Shown piece by piece: positions 1 to 64,000 of a stretch of 64,000 bases of DNA. The notes under the pieces were generated by a model. That model saw nothing but the letters and a program-made list of their open reading frames with translations, was not told the DNA's origin and did no database searches. The stretch's first letter is position 1, and each line of letters begins with the position of its first letter. Location: assembly GCA_037389465.1 (NCBI GenBank), contig JAZARR010000078.1:2418001-2482000 (forward strand). Direction: 5' to 3'. Made by a program: the position numbers and the translations under genes. This DNA is from Baylisascaris procyonis. Lineage: Eukaryota; Nematoda; Chromadorea; Rhabditida; Ascarididae.

Positions 1-2524
1 CATTAGCGTATCACTGCTTAATTTTTCTTAACAGATGAAGTGAAACAATTGTGAAAAATGCATTTCCATCTGAACAAATGAAAAACGCAACGCAGACAGT
101 CTCGCTGCCATTAAACAAGACACTAGTCTGTAAGATGCGGTAAAAATACGGAAGCAAGCTTCAAGACTTATAAATGTCCGTAGTTTTGATAATTGAGTAT
201 ATTATCGAGAAGCGGAGGAAAGACGATCGGAGAAACTAAAAGATCCTGCTGTTCTCCCCTCCTAAGCGCCTTAGGCGTGAATATGAAATAAAATTGGCTG
301 ATTACCCACATTTGCTGTTTCGCTGTTCTTTTAATCCCGTTAAGTAATTTTTTTGTGATACTATTTGGGAAAATGAAGTTTTTTCTTCTCATATCTCTGG
401 AGTCTCTTCAAATTTCCTTGTAAATAAGTTGATTGTTTAGAAAGAGTAAAAGTAGCAAGTGGAAAAAGATACAGAAATTTAGACGATAAATAAAAACATA
501 TACTACACCGAAGTGAGGCACATATAAAAACATAAAGGTAAAGGAATTTACTGCTGTCTGAAATTTCTAAATAATTAGAGTTCCTCATACAAAGTTAGAT
601 AGTCGATCGCGTGTCATGTTTGAAGAATACGGCTAATGATAAATGTGTTGTTTTGTTGTTCATGCTTACTTATAGGAATGGCTACTCGAGAGATTTCAGT
701 CTCCTTGCAGGTGTTGTTCCGATGTCTTAATAGTTGTTCTTTTTTTACTTCAAATTAGCAATGCCAAACTGTTGGTCGGTAATGTGCACGCATGCTAACG
801 TCCGATAAACTGCCTTTTCATATTTGTTGTCGAAGAGGAAGAAGAAAAATAGGAAGAACCTTTGTTTAGAGAAACAAAAGGAACCGCACAAAGCGTTGAA
901 AATATTTGTACAAGCGTGAACGAGAAATATACGTAGGTAAAAGCATCTATTTATATGTATTTATGCTAAAAAAAAAACATAGACACACACATATAAAGCG
1001 TGTATGAACACGCTACCACTTTTTTATCAACTTGCATGGAGAAGGAAGTTATCACTGCTTATATTCGTTGGCTTCATCCATAGACATGCATTAAAAATAA
1101 AATATTTGCTTAGGAGCGTTATTTCAAATGCGTAGTCGTGTCTCTGAAGAACAGATATCTTTCTGAAAAGAAATGAGAGGGAGGGAACTACCTTCGAGTT
1201 GGTTGTTAAAGTTCAGCTTTCCCATGAATAAGCTATTTTCTAGGAGAGGGTGTCGTCTTGATGAAGGGACCTATTTTCGACATTTTATGATATAATGCAA
1301 AAACTTTCCAAATAGCAGCTTTCAACATTTCCTATTGGTTCTTCTCAGCTATCATTTCTCAAATTTGACGTTTTCATAGGGATTGGTGAAAAAATTTTTC
1401 CTTCATTTTTGCTCATTGGGGTTTCGTTCACGAATGCCGATGTTATGCAAAAGTGCTATCAATCAAATGGGCTGCGTGCAGCGTTGCATTAATAGCGAAT
1501 ACATGTGGCAGTATGGCGTGAACTTGCGCACATGACCACATGAAGATCGACACTCTCCCACTAATTAATCCCGAACATCCAGATTCTTCACTTCACCCAC
1601 TAACATGTTTTCATCAGCAATAAAACACATTTTAGCGGCAATATAGAATATTCTACTTCGAACGCTCACCACTTTAAATATGTTCAGTCATTTTTGGTAA
1701 TGCAAAATGCAGCTTAATTTGCAATTGATATATGGAATATGATACGGTCCCTTCCAATGGTATACGAAATAGCCGTGGTGCCTGACTACAGTCTGACCTA
1801 TTAATGCACTAAGTACTAACGGCTTTGTATTTCAAGAAAGTCAACATGAGATTACATCACTTTTTTGTCGATTAGCAATTTGACTCCCTCCATTTATTTG
1901 AAAAATCCCCCCCCCCACCCCTCTATTTGTTTGAAAAATATTCAAACGTTCAGGCTAGAAGATAGTATGTGCCTCATCTGTGTGCAGCTGCAAAGGTGTT
2001 TTTGCTGCCTTTACACCTCAAGGCTAGGTACCGGCATATCATACTTTGTATAGCACAGTGAGGTGACAAACAGTGCAGCACAACGGTGCGCTCGCCGGAA
2101 CCACCCGGTGAATTGGCACAGCGAAGTGCCGGCTTCCCTTAAGCATTACTTTAGTTGCGCTTTTTTGCCGGCTCGCACTTAAAATTTATTTCCGGTCTCC
2201 GCAGTTTTGAAAGCCTCAAAATGAGCAACTGATTTGCGGTTTGTCAAGGTGACGTCATTCTCGACATGAAATTGGCAAAGTACATTTTTTTTCTAGCTGT
2301 ACACAAACGGCACGCATGTTATTACATAAAACAGCAGTTAGTTTCATGTTACTTCATTAAAACAATCCTTGAGGAGTTTTCGTCCGCTCACACCTGCCCA
2401 TCGTCGACGACGTGAACCTCTATTCCTTCAAGTAAACTCGGACGGTACGAAATGACGGTTCATCTCTGTACTTCCCAGATCTTCTCAGTTCATAAAATTA
2501 CGGTTCAATAATATTCAATGATAC
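1..2524. other. Intergenic sequence with no supported gene
   Basis: AT-rich sequence with only short, uncorrelated open frames on both strands and no splice-supported exons. A GC-richer patch at about 2075-2200 contains repeated GCCGG words, but no feature could be named. Confidence 0.6.
1907..1920. repeat. C-run
   Basis: Ten C bases, one A and at least three more C bases, in sequence with no supported gene. It inflates a chance open frame at 1865-2053. Confidence 0.85.
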
Positions 2525-2693
2525 ATGCAATTAGAAATGGACTTTTTGGATTCGTTGACGAGTCTGGAACGGTCACCAGTGCCAAATCAAAGGGATCAAA
2601 AGAAAACGGATTATACTGGACGGCGTCCCCTGGTTAAGAAGTGGTGTTTCGAAAAGAATGGTGAGAGGGTCCCGCCTTCTCCTTCAAAGCGCA
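2525..2693 (+). CDS. Candidate small gene, exon 1 (unidentified)
   Basis: An open frame from ATG 2525, behind an in-frame TGA at 2519, encodes MQLEMDFLDSLTSLERSP and ends with RRPLVKKWCFEKNGERVPPS followed by PSKR. After 2693 a GTGTTT donor is possible; reading on instead gives a stop at 2702. SPSKR is a perfect proline-directed kinase consensus, and RRPL is a possible D-box. I do not recognise the family. A spliced protein with the exon at 2997-3070 would have 80 residues. No homology search was possible and it may be a pseudogene. Confidence 0.35.
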
Positions 2694-2870
2694 GTGTTTT
2701 ATAATCGAAGAATTACTCTCAAAAGTTGTTCTGTTGCAGTGACACACCACCACCTAATAAAAAGTTCATATTTCCCCAGTCATCAATTGAATGTGTGCGA
2801 ATATATTAGTCCCCCTCGACGCCTCACCACTCAACATTCAGAAGTATTTTGCTAGTAGTTCACGCTGCAG

Positions 2871-2925
2871 AAGCGGTGTTTCGAAGAGGATGGTGAGATG
2901 GTATCACTTTCTGTTTCAAAGGGCA
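2871..2925 (+). pseudogene. Diverged duplicate of the 2632-2693 segment
   Basis: This segment repeats the end of candidate exon 1 at an offset of 232 bases: KRCFEEDGEMVSLSVSKG against KKWCFEKNGERVPPSPSKR. It keeps both a GT donor position (A|GTATTT against A|GTGTTT) and a CTGCAG acceptor-like site in front. Nearly all codon differences change the amino acid, which suggests relaxed constraint on at least one copy. It may be a decayed or alternative exon. Confidence 0.35.
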
Positions 2926-2996
2926 GTATTTCATCATATGCTTTTTAAGTGGCCTAAAGCCGAACGAAATATGCCTACTCAAGTCGTAAAATTTAG

Positions 2997-3070
2997 TCTG
3001 GGACAGTTGTCGAACTACTGGATTGCAACAACCTCCAGAACCAATTGATTTACCAAATGAACCGTTGTAA
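2997..3070 (+). CDS. Candidate small gene, last exon (unidentified)
   Basis: The acceptor AAATTTAG ends at 2996. With the one-base overhang from 2693, or equally from the duplicate at 2925, the frame gives IWDSCRTTGLQQPPEPIDLP and NEPL, then TAA. The acidic, proline-containing C-terminus looks protein-like. Support is the phase match alone. Confidence 0.3.
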
Positions 3071-6000
3071 ATTGCCTTATACGGTCCCTGAATTCGCTGT
3101 CTATCAATCGAGACCACTCTGCGGTCGACTTGTCTCACAATGGAACCAGGGGGCTAACATGGTTTTGTTCCATTCTATAGAGGGACCGTCCGCTCAGCAA
3201 TTGTATTGACGGCCCCCAGCAAATGGCGGCAACGCACGTGCACATTGCTCTGACGGGTGCTGCTTGTCCTTCTTTTTTTGGGTGTCTATCTCCGCTCGTC
3301 ATCTTTCGTTTTCATTTTCTCTCGTCCCCCCTATTCCGTGCATCCCTGGTCCCTCTTTGTTTCCTGTGTTCTCTTCTCAAATGTTGAGTTGGCACGTTGC
3401 ATTCAGTTGGGTGCACTCTGCAAATGGCGATGTCTGTTCGTGTGTGTCTCCCTTTTCATTCTTTACGAGTGACTTTATGGAGCGAGTTTCAGCGATGCGT
3501 TCGAGGGTCACGTCACAGCTGCTATTTGCCATCGGTGCGAGTACACTTCCGAGACAGAAGAAAGGAAATGAAAGAGAAACAGAGAGAGAGAGAGAAAGAG
3601 TGACAGGAAGAACGCTAAATTTGTTTGCTGTGTTCTCGTTGACGTTTGTACACTACCGGATGGTGCCGCTCTCAAATGGGTACAAAACTTTGTGTTGCTA
3701 TGCGTGTGGCATATTATCATGCTCATCAACCGTCTAGCAAGCCAAAAGCAAATGTGTGGAGCAGATTAGCGTCTTCGTGCGAGCAACTTCCGTCTCAATA
3801 TAGGGTTACTCTCTTCGAACGACTCTGAAGTAATTTTTTCTCTTTCTTGCCCTACTCCGCCACACCCTTCCTATAACACGAAAAATGCTCACTTAAGAAA
3901 TACGTTAATTACTCACACATTTTGTGGTCTTAAATTTCTTTTTTTACTGCCCGAAAATGTCATCACACCACCCGTTGGATTACAACAGAGAAACTCTTTG
4001 GCATAGAAATCATCTCGGAAGCACATTTCTTGAAGTTTTTGCAGTCGTTTTTAATCTGATAATTCAATTTCTTTTCTAATCCGACAGCTTAATCTCCTCC
4101 TTTTTTGCAACATCTATATCGCAATTGCTTGCCCCACATTGTGAAGAATACTCCTGCACTGTTTCTTTTCATCAAATAATTTACACACAAACATTACGTC
4201 AAAGATTTGCTTTATATGCGGTGTTTGTATGTGCTATATCCATTCAGTTCTTTTGGGTTGTGAGCAGCAAAATCCAAAGTTCAAGCTGTCATCGATTTCT
4301 GAATGAATCGCAACATGATCTTTGAATTAAAGCACTTGTGTATGTTTAAATTTTTGACAATCTCGGCTGTATTATTTCTGTGTAGTGACGACACGGTGAG
4401 AAATCTGCGATGCTGTACGCCGTCTCAGCTCCGTCGACTCCCTTCTCTTCGGTTGTTTCAAGTAAGATGAAACAACTCGGAAAACGACGCTCCTATAATG
4501 CGGCTGTGGAAAATCATGTGCTCATAACTAACAAAATCGCTCGTTTAGTGTAATGCGGCGATTCGTATTTACATGACGTCTTCTCATACTCTTACTCGTT
4601 CTTGATAAATGCAAAAATTTGGTAGAACTCTATACTTTCTTCGTTTTTTTTAATGCGCGAAATTACCACCAGCGAATAGGGTGCTTATAAGCCAACCACA
4701 CCTTCATTATCGCAAAATCGTTATTACCCATACGTGACTCAACATAGTGTTTATGGAAGAAAAATACGATGACATATAGATGCACAAGTTTCAGTCCGCA
4801 TCAATATGAAGTTTTTCATCGATGCATAATATCAGTTGTGTATATTTTTCTGTACACTTCAGAAAGAAAAAATTTTTCACTGAGAATAATTTCCATCTTA
4901 TGAAGGAAGAAAGGAATATTAAAAAGTTGTGAATTTTATTAAGCCAACAATGATGCCTTTACGTACAAAAATTTATACTGCTATTACTCATGTGAGGTTT
5001 CTTGCGACCTTTTTGAACGGAAATTAAACATTTCTAGCAGACCGCTGTTACAGTGGTTCTTGTGCCCTTTCACTTTTTGAGATAATATGAAGAGGTTATT
5101 TTCGGCAGAAGGTTAATATCGCCGCGAGACATTTCTATCTTTATGAACTCATAAAACTACCTGGTCCTTGTGAACTTTTAGAAACCATGGTAATTTTTTG
5201 AACACTCCCTATCTTAGCGGACAGTACAGGCACTAATTCTACATACCAAATAAGTTTTTGCAGAAAGCTTTACAGCATAGCACGTTTCCCCACCTATATT
5301 AAAACCTACTTGGGCTTTAATATCGACAATGGAACTACTTAGAAAAAGCGGAACGAAGCGACAGAATGAAAACAATAATGTTCGTGGGAATGATACCCTA
5401 AATAAAAAATGCATGATTTTAGGTTGCAACACTTCCCCACCCTAATTTCCTCAGCCACTGTTCCAAAAGTTTGAAAGGAATCTAACAACTTATAGCGGCC
5501 ACCAAAACTGTTTCAAAGGTCGAATTAACTGCTGCTAGATAGGATAGATGTTACATTTGCTCTTCCAATCCATCCTAGCAGCAGGTAGCACGGAATGGAC
5601 TGAATCCATTTCTAGAGGGGGGATGAGAAGAGAGCGAAGAATGTCTCACAATCACAATTTCCTAGAAATTTTTGAACGGACGGCGCAGAACTGGCCGAGA
5701 TACGTTCCTGTTTGTTTTCGTTACTGCAAATTCTCCAACATATTTCTTCCCTGTTTTATGATGCCCATTCAAGGCAATAGTTTCTTTCAGATAACCCCAT
5801 CACAGATTTTGTAGACAGCTGACGCCTAGGTTTTTCCTCTCATTTAGTCCCCTGCTGAATCAAGCAATAAAGATAAGATTCTTTTCCGAATGTTCGCTCA
5901 TTATTTCATTTAAAGATGCCGCCGAATTCTATTTTATGGAAAGTTATTAACCTTCAAACGTGCCGCTAAATGGCATAGTTCTTGTAGTCACTTTTCTTTT

Positions 6001-8499
6001 TTAATTCTTACCAAAAAACTCCCAAATAAAAACTGCCTTTCCTACACAATCTGATTTCCCAGTAACAAACACCTCAAATTTTCTGGCTAAAGGTCATTCA
6101 GCAACATGAAATTTCACAGTAACCGCACCGCAACGATTCAACACTTCTTCCAGTGTTACGTGGAAATTTAGACGTGCCGTGGAATCTTCTGAGTAGAATT
6201 AAACTGATGGTGCCGCAATATGGAATAAACTTTTTTTGATGTCGACATCAATCACAGCTTATCAATGTTGGGATGACGTCGCATTTCTACGTTCAATGAG
6301 ATTAAAACTTGTTCCCACTCAAAAAGTAGGCAGTACGTGCCAGTTCTTCATGATTAAACACAACCGGCTTTATTGGAAATAATTTCAACGCCGAATTTAT
6401 AGCAACCTGGAATTTAAGGGTCACATTCAAGTGAGACCATCTATTAGCGAAGCTGCCGAGTCGAATTCGCAAAAAAAAAAAAAATTTTTTTTCGGGCGAC
6501 TATTAGATTGCAATTTTCGATCCAAAAACCTATCACATTTTCACTCCAGTTCTGTTCCTTTCCTCTACGTGACAACTCATTTTCATTCACTGCGGTTGCT
6601 GCTACGGGGTAATCCCCGATTCTTTAAAAAAAAACATAAACATTAGGACTTTCGGTAACAAGTTATATGCCTCAAATGCAGTCTCTGACTATGTGAAGCA
6701 TATAACACAGAGCGGAAGGCATCCAGTGAAGGTCGTCGTGGATGATTCAAAAGCAGTTAACGCGAAGCCAAAGCTTTTCAGTGAAAATCGTTTTGAAGCA
6801 TTTTAATCTCCTAATATTGTATAAGACCCACAAGCGAACTTCATGCAACGCTGGTCAGGCTTTTAATGCGCTCTAAGGCGCTTTCTATGCTAAACAAGAA
6901 AGTAGTTCGCAAATAACGGTGATATAGCTGTTTATTAAGGAAGAGATTAGATCAAAAAGGCGGATTTTCTAGGACATGCAAAAGCTCATCAACGCACACC
7001 TTTGCCCACTTTTCCACACGCCTGAAATCTTGAGTGCTAGTGATGTCCCCATACAGCTTCATAAAATCACCCTTTCTTCGACCTCTAAAAAAGTTCGCAC
7101 CACTCCGTTAACAGATCACCGGAACTCTATTCAGACCCCCATGCAATATAGCAGGTCTGTGTGCCAGACGTTGCTCCATCTATGTTGCAGTTTATTTTAG
7201 CGAGAAACTGAATGCATGTCTACCACCCAATTCATCCTTTACGATACCTCAAAAATGCCCTGTAACTGCAGACTAAAGGTAACTCGATGTGAGTAATAAA
7301 GAAGGAATGAGAAGAAAAGTAAATTGCCTATTCCAAGCTAATGCTGCAACAATAAACATTAGCAAAAGTAACAACCACGGCGGTTTATGCTACCTCATCG
7401 TCAGGAAGTGGGAAACTTGGTTCTGCACTCTGTGGTGATAACCAAGCGAATTGCCAACAACATACATCAACGGCTTCAAAAAATGTGATACTGCTCCTCG
7501 CTAGATGGGCACAGTTGGAAGTGGTCATAACTTTGGTTTGGCAACTGCGCTGTGGGCCCGGAATGTTGATTTTCTGGATGCTTGGAGGGGTTTTCATAAA
7601 TCTTAGCATACCTGCGAATTTTGATGTCGGTCTTGCTGGGGAAGTTAAAACTTCAAATGCATCACCTTCAGGTCAATGGTCGTTGAATTTGCGAATGGTG
7701 AGCATAACTGTTAAGGAGGGCGAGAACAGCCTGTGTAGCCTATACTTTTGTTCCTTCATAGGACAAATGGCTTTCTTCCGTAGCTTTTTTAGAGCGATAC
7801 AGCAGTGACGAGAATCAAAAATCTAAAGGTTCGCTTTGCTGGATATTTATACACGTAAATGTGTGCTATTATTCTCTTCAGCTACATGCTTTAGCGCACA
7901 TTGCAACCTTCCGTGACGCAATTGAAGATAGTACGGTACCAAAATCAACAGAACTGGGGATACTGTAACACTTGGCCATAACTTTTGAACGTTTACTGTT
8001 TCAGCAACCGCTTCAACGAACTAATGAGCTAATAACAAGCTATCGGAAAGATTCGCCGGATACTTCGAAATTAATAACCATATAAGACGCTTGGCTTTAC
8101 TAGCCTCTTTTGTAGTGTTGTGCCTGGGAAACCATGAAATGGCTAATCATTTTGCTGGCATTCATCAGCGAGTAGCTAGAAGAACATGGCGCGTGTCGAG
8201 TTATTTTTAAACGGGTTACTCCAAATTACTGTATTTGCGTGCGCCGGCGCTCAGCTCGATTTGTCGCTATAGCAACTGTACGTAGTGCAACGGTCTTATC
8301 GCTCTCAGAAGTGCACAGGCGAGTGAATTAAAATTCAATTGTGAACTCGCCTCTGAAATTTCTGATGGCCAATTGCCAAGTATAATTCCAAAGAGAAACT
8401 CTTGCATAAATCTTGCACTTTAGCTGAAATTTCTCACGGCCATCAGCACAATCACCTTATGAATATGTGGTGATTGTATTCATGAGGTGACTGTGGTGT
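3071..8499. other. Intergenic sequence with no supported gene
   Basis: Apart from the site cluster near 3220 and a GA repeat near 3577-3600, nothing is supportable. The longest frame (3264-3737, +) is Phe/Ser-rich and follows the local pyrimidine bias. The 7485-7808 (+) and 7385-7609 (-) frames overlap and lack conserved features. Confidence 0.55.
3215..3245. promoter_or_regulatory. YY1-like site and E-box cluster
   Basis: AAATGGCGGC at 3221-3230 matches the YY1-type consensus, and CACGTG at 3235-3240 is an E-box only four bases on. The surrounding 3160-3850 is GC- and CpG-richer than its flanks and contains a GA repeat near 3577-3600. It could be a promoter, but no gene is placed next to it with confidence. 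Confidence 0.25.
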
Positions 8500-9360
8500 G
8501 AACGAACTCTAAAAACGGTTGCACACCACGCCTAATTTTTGGCTACTAAGAAAGTCATTAAGTACACCTCTGCAAATATGCTGCCAAATGCTACACAGAA
8601 GTGTCGCTTTTGCGCCAACACGAGGGACATTTGAACTCAACAAGCTTCCGGCTGTAACTTGTTGCCAGCACCGACACCTCGTAACACTGGCAATGCAGCA
8701 ACATGACCAGAAACTATGACATCGGGAGAAGGTAGCAACAGCGCGCACCTGTCCAATAGCACACTGCCCCCAAACGTCTTCGGATGGTAGAGACTATTGA
8801 ACATCACCGACCCGAGAGAAGGGAAGATCAACGCATCACCGACTCGAAGTATGAGCAGCAGTGAAGAGAACGCACCGCCACACCACCTGACCCGAACACA
8901 GCAAAATGTGGCCGAAAGTGGTGCAAGACCCGCCCATAGGAATAGTGCAATACGCTGCAACGCATCGCTTCGTGGCGTGTTCTAGGATCGTGCAGCGCAA
9001 AACGTTGTGCGCAATCTAAATGGATGACGTTGCGCTGTGGGCGGGGCAGTGTTGTTCTGATTGGCGCTTATTGTATGAAACGCGACAGAGAGAGCAGAGA
9101 AAAAGAGTATCGATGAGGGAGTAAGTGCAGCTTCAGGGGAGGGAGACACGTTGAGAGTGCCTCCACGAGAACGGGCGGCCCTTAACCGAGCGACGGAGAA
9201 AATAACGCGCAGCGCTGTGCCAAACTCGCTTTGCCTGACTGTGCAAGCGCGTATGTTGCTGCGTTGTGGTGGCGCACCCCCATATCCCAGCGTGAAGCTG
9301 CTTTTTTTCACCCCTCTCCCACATAAAATTTCTCGTTTTTATGGCACGTGACCCCGCCTG
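8500..9360 (+). promoter_or_regulatory. Candidate CpG-richer promoter region of the Spen-like gene
   Basis: This stretch is visibly richer in G, C and CpG than its flanks. That explains the overlapping chance open frames on both strands. It contains a GC box (GGGCGGGGC, 9039-9047), an inverted CCAAT box (ATTGG, 9060-9064), a TGACGT CRE half-site at 9025-9030, an E-box CACGTG at 9345-9350 and a reversed GC box CCCCGCC at 9352-9358. It lies 0.8-1.7 kb upstream of exon 1 on the same strand. The promoter role is inferred. Confidence 0.35.
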
Positions 9361-10170
9361 AAAAACAGGTCTAATTTCTGATAACGGGCGTTTCATGTAC
9401 GTTGCCAAAACTGCTCACCTTTCCAATGTCTTTAGGGGAACGCACTTGAATACTTTTGAAAAGTTGTATCTGCGTGCCTAAGTTGGCGTCGAGAAAGAAG
9501 AATTTATCCAAAAGCTTTATCACTGCTACTGAATCCGATTGGAAAATCATGCGGTCGCTGTGATAAATTTTGTGCCGATAGGTTTCTTGGTTAGTGGGGG
9601 AATTCACCTCAAGTGTTCTTTAATATGAAAATACATTTGAAGCTTTATCTTACAATATATGCGGTGTTCTGTGGCGCAGAAGTGATCTCCTGTGATAATG
9701 CTAAAGAACTTCAGGGGCAAATTCTTTTCCTGTCGTTGGCACTACAACAGTATTATGATTATTAGCAATCCCGTTGATGTGAACGTTGTTTCATGCTGCT
9801 AATAAAATGTTTCAATGAATGAAATGTTTATGTGAGCCGATGCTATTCATTTCCACTACGGGGCAGCCGTTTGTTGTGTGGCTATGTAATTTTATGGAAG
9901 TTATTTTCAGGTTGCGACCGAGTAAATTCGTTGTGTGTATATTCGAAGCCATATGAGTGTATGGCATACTCGATACTCATATTCGGCGAACAGATTTTAA
10001 TGACTTGATGGCTGCGAGCCCACTGCATCAGCAGCTGTTGTTTGAGGAGTAAGCTGTGCGTGGCTGTATAGCGAAGAGCCGTGTATATTGGCCGCTTTAA
10101 ATTCAAAACTGACTTGCCGGGTGGAGTGAATTTCACCATTGGCTAGTATCAGTTGCCGTTCCCTCATGGA

Positions 10171-63593
<53,423 letters not shown>

Positions 63594-64000
63594 GTATCCT
63601 ATATTAAATGCTTGAAAAGTTTGTTTGCACTCAACGTTTGGGCGAATATCTCTGAATTGTGCGGCACTTAGTGGTAGTTATAGTGGTAGTTATGTGCTTA
63701 TGATAGTTCAAGAGTAGAGACATCGCAAATGTGGAGTGTGTGAACACAGCTGAGCTTTCTGAAATTGAATCGCATTTTGTTCGAGAGGAAGTTAATATTG
63801 TTTATATTAATCCTTAATCTCTATGTTTATTACGCCTTACGACGTCAACGTCTTCATCAACACGTCATGCTCTCAATTTCCTATCAAAACATGGGTGGAG
63901 CGTAATGAAAGCATTGTTGGTGATCGAAGGTGTTATGAATTTGGATCTCGTGCTTATCACAGTATATGAGGTTTATTTCTTTATCGATCCAAAGAATCTA
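63594..64000 (+). other. Start of intron 48, window edge
   Basis: No frame here encodes the expected C-terminal SPOC strands. The sequence is AT-rich and looks intronic up to the end of the window. Confidence 0.65.

Noticed and set aside
3264..3737. A 157-codon open frame on the + strand.
   Set aside because: Its composition (Phe/Ser, then Arg/Glu over a GA repeat) mirrors local base bias. No domain is visible and competing frames overlap.
7385..7808. Overlapping open frames on both strands (107 codons + and 74 codons -).
   Set aside because: No domain, no clear splice context and no reason to prefer either strand.
8637..9408. Several open frames of 66-109 codons on both strands, one with a signal-peptide-like start.
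   Set aside because: They all overlap a GC-richer region where stops are rare by composition. That region is better read as a promoter.

Overview
The window looks like nuclear DNA of a metazoan, most probably a parasitic nematode. It is AT-rich and intron-rich, and nearly all of its coding sequence belongs to one very large gene on the + strand. The conserved parts of that gene read as a Spen/SHARP-family transcriptional corepressor, called DIN-1 in Caenorhabditis elegans. The nematode assignment rests on family recall and on intron style; no search was run and the species is not identified. Nothing prokaryotic, viral or clearly transposon-coding was seen.

Layout. Positions 1-10170 are mostly non-coding. 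They hold a candidate 80-residue two-exon gene with a diverged duplicate of its key segment (2525-3070), a YY1/E-box-like cluster near 3220, and a CpG-richer promoter-like segment at about 8500-9360. From 10171 to beyond 63593, 48 exons can be joined in one reading frame. RRM1 lies in 10171-11046, an Arg/Ser linker in 14400-15585, RRM2-RRM4 in 22782-29772, and Ser/Pro/Arg-rich low-complexity sequence in 30474-37806. A long Lys/Glu-rich part covers 39143-47912, acidic Ser/Glu segments 49343-51815, a Gln-rich part 52535-57356, a large Ser/Ala/Asn-rich exon 60089 to about 61498, and the first two thirds of a SPOC domain 61926-63593. The last SPOC exon(s) and the 3' end lie past the window edge.

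The model totals about 12.1 kb of coding sequence, or about 4,000 residues. Its main support is that the codon phase agrees at every junction used, and that RRM3-RRM4 and SPOC reconstruct only after splicing. Weak points are the exact 5' start, seven acceptors of the form AAG, the donor near 39663/39717, and the end of the 60089 exon.

By family knowledge, the RRMs bind RNA and the SPOC domain recruits phosphorylated corepressor or RNA polymerase II tails, so the product would act in the nucleus as a repressor scaffold. A CpG-rich block with GC-box and CRE-like sites at about 59380-59880 lies just ahead of an ATG-initiated 490-codon open frame. It could be an internal promoter for a short SPOC-containing isoform, as is known for C. 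elegans din-1. I found no convincing new multi-gene system. The most unusual signals are the high use of AAG/TAG acceptors, the possible internal promoter, and the small duplicated-exon gene near 2.6 kb.
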